Positions 42,695 through 49,948 of a stretch of 64,000 nucleotides of DNA are shown one piece after another. A program made the position numbers and the translations under genes. The notes under the pieces are model-generated. The model searched no databases. It worked only from the letters and a program-made list of their open reading frames with translations, and was not told where the DNA came from. The stretch lies in NCBI RefSeq assembly GCF_011064615.1, contig NZ_JAALJH010000043.1, positions 16,166 to 80,165 on the forward strand, in the 5' to 3' direction. How positions within the stretch are numbered: the first letter of the stretch is position 1; each line of letters opens with the position of its first letter. The stretch comes from Aquisphaera insulae (GTDB lineage Bacteria > Planctomycetota > Planctomycetia > Isosphaerales > Isosphaeraceae).

Positions 42695-43431
42695 GACCCT
42701 GCCTCCACGTGGTAGCGGATGCGGTCCTCGAGCGGCACGTTCATCGCCTTGGCCAGCCAGGGGGGCGGCGATGAACCCATCCTCCGGCGAAGCTCCTCGA
42801 GGTACGGCCGAGCGGGGCCGCCCTCCGTGTACTTGAGCGGATAGACCCCGGCGTTGATCACCTTCGCCGCCGCCGGCCCGCCGATCGACCGGACGAAGAG
42901 GACGTGGCAGTCGTCGATGAGCCGGGCGCGGAACGCGGACGGGTCGTCGGCGTCCTGGGCACCTCGGGCGGTCCGGATGTCGATGAGCCGGAGCTCGGCC
43001 GGCGAGAGCTGATAGATCAGGTAGCGTCGGGCGGAGCCGAAGTGGGCGTCCAGCTCCTCGGCCGAGTCGGAGGACACCGCCGCGCGGATCGAGCCGGGCA
43101 TGTCGCCGTCCTCGTAGGCGTCGATCTCGGGCAGCCCGTCCTCGGCCGACTTGTCGCCCCAGAGGGTGGCGACGACTTCCTTGAGCAGGTCGACGTCGTA
43201 GCGGTCGGCGACCTCGGCGGTGGGGAGGTCCACGTCGGCGTCGATCGAGCCCCCCTGGCTGAGGGCGTTGCGGAGCTGGGTCACCGTCAGGCGGCCCAGC
43301 TTCTCCTGGTCCAACGGCCAGCCGAGCTGGCCCACCAGGCCCTTCATGAGTTGCCCGACGCTCACGTCCGGCAAGGCTCGCGCCGCCATCCCGATCCTCA
43401 GGGCCAGGTCGCGCGAGAGTTCAAGGCTCAT
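42691..43431 (-). CDS. nafY: NafY-like apodinitrogenase gamma/cofactor carrier
   Basis: 246 residues. The N-terminal 95 residues form a helical SAM-like domain (VSVGQLMKGLVGQLGWPLDQEKL) as in NafY. The C-terminal half is the FeMo-co-binding Nitro_FeMo-Co fold with DAHFGSARRYLIYQ, in which His130 corresponds to the cofactor ligand of Azotobacter NafY. It should hold apo-NifDK and deliver FeMo-co. Tandem placement after nifT and before the DUF6129 gene supports this over a second NifX. Confidence 0.85.
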   Translation of the reverse strand: MSLELSRDLALRIGMAARALPDVSVGQLMKGLVGQLGWPLDQEKLGRLTVTQLRNALSQGGSIDADVDLPTAEVADRYDVDLLKEVVATLWGDKSAEDGLPEIDAYEDGDMPGSIRAAVSSDSAEELDAHFGSARRYLIYQLSPAELRLIDIRTARGAQDADDPSAFRARLIDDCHVLFVRSIGGPAAAKVINAGVYPLKYTEGGPARPYLEELRRRMGSSPPPWLAKAMNVPLEDRIRYHVEAGS

Positions 43432-43464
43432 GGCTGGAAACCTCGTGGAGCGATGAGGGGGAAG

Positions 43465-43677
43465 CTAGATCTTCTGGGCCTGGACGGTCACCGGCAGCTT
43501 GGGCGGGGAGTCGAACGGCTCGACGAAGTAGCGCGAGCCGTCCCTCAGCTCGAGCTGGCCGCCCCACTTGTCGGGCCGGTCGAACTCGAGCGAGACGACC
43601 TCGTCCTCGAGGTCCTTCTTGGCCACGTAGAAGACGAGCCGGCCGGTCCTTCCCCTGCGGAGCATCACCTTGGGCAT
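43465..43677 (-). CDS. nifT: NifT/FixU small protein
   Basis: 70 residues starting MPKVMLRR. The short beta-barrel-like sequence KKDLEDEVVSLEF and the WGGQLELRDGSRYFV block are typical of NifT/FixU. The protein is conserved after nifK in many diazotrophs but mutants have little phenotype, so its role is unclear. The longer frame adds ten unconserved residues. The start at 43677 lies 67 bp after nifK. Confidence 0.9.
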   Translation of the reverse strand: MPKVMLRRGRTGRLVFYVAKKDLEDEVVSLEFDRPDKWGGQLELRDGSRYFVEPFDSPPKLPVTVQAQKI

Positions 43678-43744
43678 GGCGGATCCCCATGTCTGTTTCG
43701 TGGTCATCTGGTGGAGGCGGGCGGAGAGGCGGCCCCCCTGGGCG

Positions 43745-45316
43745 TCAGCGGACGAGGTCGTAGTTGTAGTCCGTGGTCCCCATCCCGCGGGTGTCGTCGT
43801 CGAGCCGCTCGAGGATCGCGTTGACCAGGGTCCGGAGGACGTGCATCATCCCCTCGTAGCCGAGCGTCGTGTCGCGGTGCAGGTGGTGGCGGTCGAAGAT
43901 CGGGAAGCCCAGGCGGATGAGCGGCACCTCGAACTCACTTCCCTTGTGCAGCGTGTCGCGCTGGATGAACTTGCCGTAGGAGTTGCCGATCATGAAGTCC
44001 GGCCGGTCGGTGAAGACCAGGGACCGCATGTGCCAGAGGTCGCAGCCGGTGTAGACCTCCGCCTTCTTGCCGTAGGGCGAGGACTCGAGGAGCTTCTTGA
44101 CGTCCTTCCGCCACCGCTTGTTGCCGTTGTTGGCCAGGACGTGCGTCGGCTCCGCCCCCAGCTCCATGAGGATCTTGCACATGCCGGAGACGAAGTCGGG
44201 GTCTCCCCAGAGGGCGAATTTCTTGCCGTGGAGCCAGGAATGCGAGTCGGTCATCATGTCGACGAGTCGACCGCGCTCCTTCTCGAGCGAGGCCGGGATC
44301 GGCTTGCCGGTGACCTCGGAGACCTTCATCAGGAACTGGTCGGTCCACTCGAGCCCCATCGGGATCGGCAGCGTCGGGATGTCGTGGGCCCAGGTGTTCT
44401 CGACGAACTTGGCCGTCTTCTCGAGCTGCCAGGGCTGGAGCAGGAAGGTCGTGTGGGCGTTGGGGGCGTCCTTGACCTCATCCTGCGTGGTCCCCCCCGA
44501 GTACATCCGGTACTTGCCGTCGGCCGGCGTGTCGAGGACCTCTTCCGGGTCGGAGAGGAAGGAGAACGGGACGTCCATCTCGCGGAGCATCCGCTTGATG
44601 ACGCGGAAGTTGCCCAGGTAGGTCTCGAAGCCGGGGACGATGTTGATCTTGCCGTTGGAGCCGACCTTCTTGTCGTCCATCGCGTTGAGGGTGAAGTGGC
44701 GGAGGATGCCCTCGAACATGTTGTCCCAGCCGTTGAGGTGGCTGCCCACGAAGCTCGGCGTGTGGGCGAACGGCGTCGGGAACTCCTGGGGCAGGTGCTC
44801 CGCCTTCTTGGCGTTGTTGATGAACGCGTTGAGGTCGTCGCCGATCACCTCGGCCATGCAGGTCGTGGAGACGGCGATCATCTCGGGCTTGTAGATCGCC
44901 TTGGCGTTCTCGAGCCCCGCGAACATGTTCTTCTGGCCGCCGAAGACCGCCGCGTCCTCCGTCATGGAGTCGGACACGCAGGCGATCGGCTCCTTGAAGT
45001 GGCGGTTGAAGTACGTCCGGAAGTAGGCGACGCATCCCTGGGAGCCGTGGACGTAGGGGAGCGTCTTCTCGAACCCGAGGGCGCAGAGCACCGCCCCCAG
45101 GGGCTGGCAGGCCTTCGCCGGGTTGATCGTCAGGGCCTCGCGCTGGAAGTTCAGCTCCTTGTACTCCGCGGAGGTCGTCCACTCGAAGACCTCGTTGATC
45201 TTCGCCTTCGGGTGGGACTCTTCGTAGAGGGCCTGCTTGTTCGCGAGGCTGTCCTTGTATTCCTGGTCACGGAAGAGCGGGAAGCACGGCTTGATGTCCT
45301 CGACTTGCTGGCTCAT
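43745..45316 (-). CDS. nifK: Mo-nitrogenase MoFe protein beta subunit
   Basis: 523 residues. P-cluster cysteines are Cys70 (NPAKACQPLGA), Cys95 (HGSQGCVAYFR) and Cys153 (VSTTCMAEVIGDD), with Ser188 in TPSFVGSHL. These positions are those of the Azotobacter protein. The subunit holds half of each P-cluster and docks NifH. AAAGGAG precedes the ATG. It follows nifD by 60 bp. Length is in the group of full-size NifK. Confidence 0.97.
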   Translation of the reverse strand: MSQQVEDIKPCFPLFRDQEYKDSLANKQALYEESHPKAKINEVFEWTTSAEYKELNFQREALTINPAKACQPLGAVLCALGFEKTLPYVHGSQGCVAYFRTYFNRHFKEPIACVSDSMTEDAAVFGGQKNMFAGLENAKAIYKPEMIAVSTTCMAEVIGDDLNAFINNAKKAEHLPQEFPTPFAHTPSFVGSHLNGWDNMFEGILRHFTLNAMDDKKVGSNGKINIVPGFETYLGNFRVIKRMLREMDVPFSFLSDPEEVLDTPADGKYRMYSGGTTQDEVKDAPNAHTTFLLQPWQLEKTAKFVENTWAHDIPTLPIPMGLEWTDQFLMKVSEVTGKPIPASLEKERGRLVDMMTDSHSWLHGKKFALWGDPDFVSGMCKILMELGAEPTHVLANNGNKRWRKDVKKLLESSPYGKKAEVYTGCDLWHMRSLVFTDRPDFMIGNSYGKFIQRDTLHKGSEFEVPLIRLGFPIFDRHHLHRDTTLGYEGMMHVLRTLVNAILERLDDDTRGMGTTDYNYDLVR

Positions 45317-45376
45317 GACGCGATCTCCTTTCGAGATGTTCGGCGGGGCGATGGGGCGGGATGCCGGCCGGCGGCC

Positions 45377-46828
45377 TCAGCTCTTCCAGGGCGGGGTGAG
45401 TTTGGACCAGCAGGGGTTGTTGAGGGTCATGTCCATGTCGCGGGCGAAGATCGCGAACCCGTCGTAGCCGTGGTAGGGGCCCGAGTAGTCCCACGAGTGC
45501 ATCTGGCGGAAGGGGATGCCCATCTTCTGGAAGATGTACTTCTCCTTGATTCCCGAGCCGACCAGGTCCGGCTTGACCCGCTTGACGAACTCCTCGAACT
45601 CGTAGCCGGTGACGTCGTCGTAGAGCAGGGTCGCCTTGCCCATCTCCTTGAGCGTCCGGTCGTAGTCGTCGTTGTGGCCGAACTCGTAGCCGGTGCCGAC
45701 GACCTCCATCCCGAGGTCCTCGTAGGCGCCGATGACGTGGCGGGGGCGAAGGCCGCCGACGTAGAGCATGACCTTCTTGCCCTCGAGCCGGGGCCGATAC
45801 TTGGCGATGACGGCCTCGGTCTCCGCCTTGTAGCGGGCGATGACGCGCTCGGCACCCTCCTTGATGGTGTCGTCGAAGTGCTCGGCGATGGCCCGCAGGC
45901 TCTCCTCGATCTTGGTCGGGCCGAAGAAGTTGTATTCGAGCCAGGGGATCTCGAACCGCTCCTCCATGTGGCGGGCGATGTAGTTCATCGACCGGTAGCA
46001 GTGGAGCAGGTTGAGCTTCGCCTTGGGCGTGTTCTGGAGCTCCGCGATGGTGCCGTCGCCGGACCACTGGGCGACCACCCGGAGGCCCATCTCCTCGATG
46101 AGCGTGCGGGAGGACCAGGCGTCGCCGCCGATGTTGTAGTCGCCGAGGATCGCGACGTCATACGGCGAGCTTTCGAAGGTCGCCTCGCGCTTCTCGACCC
46201 CTTCGACGAAGACGACGTCGCGGATCGAGTCGTTGGCGATGTGGTGGCCCAGCGACTGGGAGACGCCGCGGAAGCCCTCGCACCGGACCGGCACCACGAC
46301 CTTGCCGATCTCCTTCGACTTCTTCTTGGAGACGGCCTCGATGTCGTCGCCGATCAGCCCGATCGGGCACTCGGACTGGACCGAGATCCCCTTGTTGAGG
46401 GGGAAGAGGGCCTCGATCTCGTCGATCAGCTTGGCGAGCTTCTTGTCGCCGCCGAAGACGATGTCCTTCTCCTGGAAGTCGCTCGTGAAGTTCATGGTCA
46501 CGAACGTGTTCACGCCCGTGGTGCCGATGTAGTAATTGCGCCGGCCGGCCCGCGAGTACTGGCCGCAGCCGACGGGGCCGTGGGAGATGTGGATCATGTC
46601 CTTGATCGGGCCCCAGACCACGCCCTTGGAGCCGGCGTAGGCGCAGCCGCGGATCGTCATCACGCCCGGGAGCGACTTCTTGTTGGACGTGATGCATTTC
46701 TTGGATTGCTCGAGCTCCGGGTCGTTGGGCGAGAGGTGCTTCAGCCGGTCCTTGCGGGCCTCGGCCGGATAGACCTCGAGCACTTCCTGGATCAGCGCCT
46801 CGGTTTCCTCTTGGGTGAGCACGGACAT
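45377..46828 (-). CDS. nifD: Mo-nitrogenase MoFe protein alpha subunit
   Basis: 483 residues. P-cluster cysteines Cys62, Cys88 and Cys154, FeMo-co ligands Cys277 and His444 (QMHSWDYSG), and Gln191/His195 around the homocitrate (RGVSQSLGHH) are all present. RGCAYAGSKGVVWGPI indicates the molybdenum type and argues against VnfD or AnfD. It is the catalytic subunit for reduction of N2. It starts 163 bp after nifH, with a GC hairpin in the gap. Confidence 0.97.
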   Translation of the reverse strand: MSVLTQEETEALIQEVLEVYPAEARKDRLKHLSPNDPELEQSKKCITSNKKSLPGVMTIRGCAYAGSKGVVWGPIKDMIHISHGPVGCGQYSRAGRRNYYIGTTGVNTFVTMNFTSDFQEKDIVFGGDKKLAKLIDEIEALFPLNKGISVQSECPIGLIGDDIEAVSKKKSKEIGKVVVPVRCEGFRGVSQSLGHHIANDSIRDVVFVEGVEKREATFESSPYDVAILGDYNIGGDAWSSRTLIEEMGLRVVAQWSGDGTIAELQNTPKAKLNLLHCYRSMNYIARHMEERFEIPWLEYNFFGPTKIEESLRAIAEHFDDTIKEGAERVIARYKAETEAVIAKYRPRLEGKKVMLYVGGLRPRHVIGAYEDLGMEVVGTGYEFGHNDDYDRTLKEMGKATLLYDDVTGYEFEEFVKRVKPDLVGSGIKEKYIFQKMGIPFRQMHSWDYSGPYHGYDGFAIFARDMDMTLNNPCWSKLTPPWKS

Positions 46829-46870
46829 GGCGATACCTCGCGGAAGGATGGACGCAGCCTGAGCGGGGCA

Positions 46871-46885
46871 CGGGCGCCGCGCCCG
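46871..46885. terminator. Small GC hairpin between nifH and nifD
   Basis: CGGGCGC pairs perfectly with GCGCCCG across a single base. There is no T-run on the minus strand, so it is unlikely to be a full terminator. It could protect the nifH message or limit read-through, giving the usual excess of nifH transcript. Confidence 0.35.
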
Positions 46886-46991
46886 GCCGATCGATGTCGC
46901 GTTGGAAGGGCCCGGAGAGGAGGAGGAGGCTCCCGGCGGCCCGGAGAGGGAGGGGGCGGCCGGTGACGGGGAAGGTCGAGGCGTTCGAGGC

Positions 46992-47891
46992 TCAGCCGAT
47001 GGTCGTGACCGCGAGACCCTCCTCGGCGGCCGTCTTGCCGACGATCGACGAGTCCTCCTCGTCGAGGATGCCGAACTCCATGAGCAGGTTCTCGAGCTCG
47101 TCCATGCTGATCGGCGTCGGGATCACGAGGTTCTTGTTGTTCTCGATCTTGCTGGCGAGGGTCCGATACTCGTCGGCCTGCTTCGCCTTCGGGTCGTACT
47201 CGATGACCGTCATGCGGCGGATCTCGGCGCGCTGGACGACGTTGTCGCGGGGGACGAAGTGGATCATCTGGGTCCCCAGCTTCTCGGCCAGGGCGATGAT
47301 CAGCTCGTCCTCGCGGTCGACGTTGCGGGAGTTGCAGATCAGGCCGCCGAGGCGGACGCCGCCGGTGTTGGCGTACTTGACGATCCCCTTGGCGATGTTG
47401 TTGGCCGCGTACATGGCCATCATCTCGCCGGAGCAGACGATGTAGATCTCCTGGGCCTTCTTCTCGCGGATCGGCATGGCGAAGCCGCCGCAGACGACGT
47501 CGCCGAGGACGTCGTAGAAGACGAAGTTGAGGTCGGGATCATAGGCCCCTTCTTCCTCGAGGAAGTTGATGGCCGTGATCACGCCGCGGCCGGCGCAGCC
47601 GACGCCCGGCTCCGGGCCGCCGGACTCGACGCACTTGACGGCGCCGTAGCCGACCTTCATGACCTGCTCGAGCTCCAGGTCCTCGACCCCGCCGGCCTCG
47701 GCCGCCAGGTGCATGATCGTGTTCTGGGCCTTCTCGTGGAGCATCAGGCGGGTGGAGTCCGCCTTCGGGTCGCAGCCGACGATCATCACCTTCTGACCCG
47801 CCTCGGCCAGGGCCGCGACCAGGTTCTGGGTGGTGGTCGACTTGCCGATGCCGCCCTTGCCGTAGATCGCACACTGTCGCAACTTGCCCAT
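46992..47891 (-). CDS. nifH: Nitrogenase iron protein
   Basis: 299 residues. The P-loop GKGGIGKST is at 11-19. The [4Fe-4S] Cys are Cys99 (GVGCAGRG) and Cys134 (DVVCGGF). Arg102, the ADP-ribosylation site of DraT systems, is present, though no draT/draG is seen here. It transfers electrons to NifDK with ATP hydrolysis and also acts in FeMo-co maturation. It is the first gene of the structural operon, under a strong sigma-54 candidate at 47966-47981 and four upstream NifA-type sites. Confidence 0.98.
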   Translation of the reverse strand: MGKLRQCAIYGKGGIGKSTTTQNLVAALAEAGQKVMIVGCDPKADSTRLMLHEKAQNTIMHLAAEAGGVEDLELEQVMKVGYGAVKCVESGGPEPGVGCAGRGVITAINFLEEEGAYDPDLNFVFYDVLGDVVCGGFAMPIREKKAQEIYIVCSGEMMAMYAANNIAKGIVKYANTGGVRLGGLICNSRNVDREDELIIALAEKLGTQMIHFVPRDNVVQRAEIRRMTVIEYDPKAKQADEYRTLASKIENNKNLVIPTPISMDELENLLMEFGILDEEDSSIVGKTAAEEGLAVTTIG

Positions 47892-47965
47892 CGCGGTGAT
47901 CCCCTCGTACCGGCGTTCGTGGTTACTGGCCTGGACGTCGTCCTCGACTCACGACCCACCCCCAA

Positions 47966-47981
47966 GGCAAGGGCCGTGCCG
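47966..47981 (-). promoter_or_regulatory. Sigma-54 promoter of nifHDK
   Basis: The minus strand reads CGGCACGGCCCTTGCC. The invariant GG and GC are ten bases apart, with GGCAC at -24 and TTGC at -12. The -12 box is 75 bp before the nifH ATG. Confidence 0.8.
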
Positions 47982-48081
47982 ACTCCGAAAAACGTCTCAT
48001 ATTCTCCCGTGAAGACGCGTTTGAGCCCGTTTTTCGGCCGAAAAGCGGCCGTTCATGGTCCGGTCCGCCGACGGACTCGGG

Positions 48082-48097
48082 TGTGTGGTGTGCCACA
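48082..48097. promoter_or_regulatory. NifA upstream activator site 1
   Basis: TGTGTGGTGTGCCACA fits the full TGT-N4-T-N5-ACA consensus. Its distance to the nifH -24 box is about 100 bp. Confidence 0.75.
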
Positions 48098-48111
48098 GTC
48101 GCACTCCGGTA

Positions 48112-48127
48112 TGTCGGGTTCGCGACG
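48112..48127. promoter_or_regulatory. NifA-type site 2 (ACG variant)
   Basis: TGTCGGGTTCGCGACG, i.e. TGT-N4-T-N5-ACG, starts exactly 30 bp after site 1. It shares the TGTCG...CGAC arms of the sites upstream of nifU and nifB. Confidence 0.55.
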
Positions 48128-48172
48128 AGACCGCGGCGGCCGTTCGCGTCGCGATCGCGACGTGGGCGGGGT

Positions 48173-48188
48173 TGTGAGATGTGCCACA
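48173..48188. promoter_or_regulatory. NifA upstream activator site 3
   Basis: TGTGAGATGTGCCACA fits TGT-N4-T-N5-ACA completely. It is a near copy of site 1, 91 bp away. Confidence 0.75.
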
Positions 48189-48202
48189 CGTCCGACCGCG
48201 AT

Positions 48203-48218
48203 TGTCGGGTTCGCCACG
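48203..48218. promoter_or_regulatory. NifA-type site 4 (ACG variant)
   Basis: TGTCGGGTTCGCCACG starts 30 bp after site 3 and is a near copy of site 2. It is 77 bp from the sigma-54-like promoter facing the SIR2-like gene. Confidence 0.5.
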
Positions 48219-48294
48219 CGATGGACGACCCGCGAGAGGCCGGCTGGAGGCCCCGGGCGGCCATCCCGCCGGATCGGACGGCACCTGGGAAGTC

Positions 48295-48310
48295 CGGCGC
48301 GCCGCTTGCT
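48295..48310 (+). promoter_or_regulatory. Sigma-54-like promoter facing the SIR2-like gene
   Basis: CGGCGCGCCGCTTGCT: the -24 box CGGCGC differs by one base from CGGCAC, and the -12 box TTGCT is perfect. GG-N10-GC spacing is kept. It lies 75 bp before the ATG at 48385, the same distance as on the nifH side. Confidence 0.55.
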
Positions 48311-48384
48311 CTGGTGCCGATCACTCTCACCCTCGCGGCGGGGATCAGCCGGCGTTCCACAATCCAGCTCAAGAGGATACTTCG

Positions 48385-49236
48385 ATGCGAACCAAGCTCC
48401 TGGGAGACATCCTCGGCGGGGTCCTGTCCGGCGACGTCGTCCCCTATCTCGGGCCGGGAGTCCTCGGCGACGTCACGAGCTTCGACGACGGCAGCCCGAT
48501 CCCGGCCGACGACACGTCCCTGATCATGGCGATGACGGGCGGTCGGCACCTGAGCCCGAAGCTGATGGAGGAGTTCCCCAGGGCGGCGATGCACTTCGAG
48601 CTCAAGAAGGGCCGCAAGTTCCTCTCCCACTTCCTGACCATGACCTACGGCAACAAGCCCTGGACCGGCGGTGCCGTCCACGAATGGCTCGCCTCGCTCA
48701 GCCTCCCGTACATCATCGACACGAACCGAGACACTCGCCTGCAGGAGCTCTACGCCGGCCGGCCCCACACGCTGGTCTCTGGCGTGGCCCGGATCGTCGG
48801 CTCGGACTACCGTTTCCGCCTCTGGGAGAGCGACGGCTCGCAGTATCGGTCCGTCACCCACGACGAGGTGAACGCGTCGCTGCCGGTCCTCTTCAAGCCC
48901 CACGGCACGCCGCTGCCGGAGCCGACCTACATCGCCTCGGACGCGGACTACGTCGACTACATCACCGAGCTGATGGGAGGCTTCGCGATCCCGGGCTTCG
49001 CCAAGCTCCACCGCCAGGGCAAGAAGTACCTGGTGGCCGGCCTCCGCCTCCGCCGGGACACGCAGCGAATGGTCCTCTCCGAGCTGATCGCGGACTCGCA
49101 CGAGCACGCCGGCTGGGTCTTCATCGAGGAGCCGACCTCCAAGGAACGACGCTACTGCGCGACCAAGGGGCTGGAGGTCGTCGAGGCCGACTTCGCCTCG
49201 TTCCTCGAGATCGCCGACAGGGCCTCGGTCGCGTGA
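48385..49236 (+). CDS. SIR2-like domain protein divergent from nifH
   Basis: 283 residues without signal or membrane segment. The N-terminal ILGGVLSGDVVPYLGPGVLGDV is a glycine-rich nucleotide-binding turn of the SIR2-like (PF13289) type. HFLTMTYGNKPWTGGAVHEWLASLSLPYIIDTNRD corresponds to the region where this family has its Asn-Asp-type strand (IIDTNRD). LVSGVARIVGSDYRFRLWESDG and LPVLFKPHGTPL follow the same order. The family binds or hydrolyses NAD. The canonical deacetylase zinc module is absent. GAGG precedes the ATG. Divergent promoters and shared NifA-type sites with nifH suggest it belongs to the nif regulon. Function unknown. Confidence 0.6.
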   Translation: MRTKLLGDILGGVLSGDVVPYLGPGVLGDVTSFDDGSPIPADDTSLIMAMTGGRHLSPKLMEEFPRAAMHFELKKGRKFLSHFLTMTYGNKPWTGGAVHEWLASLSLPYIIDTNRDTRLQELYAGRPHTLVSGVARIVGSDYRFRLWESDGSQYRSVTHDEVNASLPVLFKPHGTPLPEPTYIASDADYVDYITELMGGFAIPGFAKLHRQGKKYLVAGLRLRRDTQRMVLSELIADSHEHAGWVFIEEPTSKERRYCATKGLEVVEADFASFLEIADRASVA

Positions 49237-49309
49237 TCGCGGGCCGGGCCTCCGGTCGACACGGTGCGGCGGCGGCCTCGACTCGGAGGCCGCCGCCGCG
49301 ATCATCCGC

Positions 49310-49519
49310 TCAATCGACGGCGATGATCACGTTCGAGGCCTTGACGACGGCGTAGGCCGTGGAGCCCGGGGCGAGATTCAGCTCGGCCACCGCATCCTTG
49401 CTGATGATGGACACGATCTCCGTGCCGTCGGGCAGCTTCAGGAAGACCTCGCTGTTCACGGCCCCCGGGACGATCCGGTCCACCGTACCCTTGAGAACAT
49501 TGCGTGCAGATAGCTTCAT
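49310..49519 (-). CDS. Molybdenum-binding TOBE/Mop protein (molbindin)
   Basis: 69 residues: MKLSARNVLKGTVDRIVPGAVNSEVFLKL and SIISKDAVAELNLAPGSTAYAVVKASNVIIA form a single Mop/TOBE domain. Oligomeric molbindins bind molybdate and are common in diazotrophs, where they buffer molybdenum for FeMo-co. The ATG at 49519 follows GAGAGGATCGGG. The gene is 118 bp upstream-oriented of the ferredoxin/nifB genes, on the same strand but downstream of neither, so it may have its own promoter. Confidence 0.88.
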   Translation of the reverse strand: MKLSARNVLKGTVDRIVPGAVNSEVFLKLPDGTEIVSIISKDAVAELNLAPGSTAYAVVKASNVIIAVD

Positions 49520-49552
49520 TCCCGATCCTCTCGTTGAATGGATCCTGAGGAC

Positions 49553-49604
49553 GCGGCCGCCCGGCCCTTCGTCCGCGGCCGCCCGGCCCTTCGTCCGCGG
49601 CCGC
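49553..49604. repeat. 22-bp tandem repeat upstream of molbindin gene
   Basis: The 22-bp unit beginning GCGGCCGCCCGGCCCTTCGT is present twice in full (49553-49574, 49575-49596), followed by its first eight bases. It lies between the ferredoxin and molbindin genes and contains three NotI-like GCGGCCGC cores. A recent slippage duplication is the simplest explanation. Confidence 0.7.
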
Positions 49605-49637
49605 CGCGTCATTCTAGCCGCGGGCCAGGCCTCACGC

Positions 49638-49919
49638 CTAACGCGAGCGGTACCTGGCCATCGCCTCTTCCATCCGCTCCGGCGGGATTCCCGTGAGAGA
49701 GCCCGGCGGGTTGAGGGCCTCGCCGCGACGGACGATGGCCCCCTCGATCGGACAGATGCTCGCGCACTGGGGGTCGTCGAAGGCTCCGGCGCACTCGGTG
49801 CACGTCTTCGGATTGATCACGAAGTGGGCCTTCGTCCCGGGCCGGAAGATCGACCCGGTCGGGCAGAGGTCCACGCAGGCCCAGCAGTTGACGCACGCGT
49901 CGTTGATCTTCAGCGCCAT
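49638..49919 (-). CDS. fdxN: 4Fe-4S ferredoxin downstream of nifB
   Basis: 93 residues. CVNCWACVDLCP (about 9-20) and CTECAGAFDDPQCASICP (about 40-57) give two cluster motifs. The widened second motif, with eight residues after the second Cys, is typical of nif-associated FdxN-like ferredoxins. It lies 29 bp after nifB on the same strand, and FdxN is known to support NifB-co synthesis as electron donor. The symbol is assigned by position and motif. Confidence 0.85.
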   Translation of the reverse strand: MALKINDACVNCWACVDLCPTGSIFRPGTKAHFVINPKTCTECAGAFDDPQCASICPIEGAIVRRGEALNPPGSLTGIPPERMEEAMARYRSR

Positions 49920-49948
49920 GGGATCGGATCCTCTCGCGTCGCCGGCCG

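Noticed and set aside
43670..46966. 1098-codon open frame on the plus strand opposite nifK and nifD
   Set aside because: It is the antisense of two highly conserved genes. Its translation is Val/Asp/Glu/Arg-rich without motifs, as expected from GC-rich codon bias.
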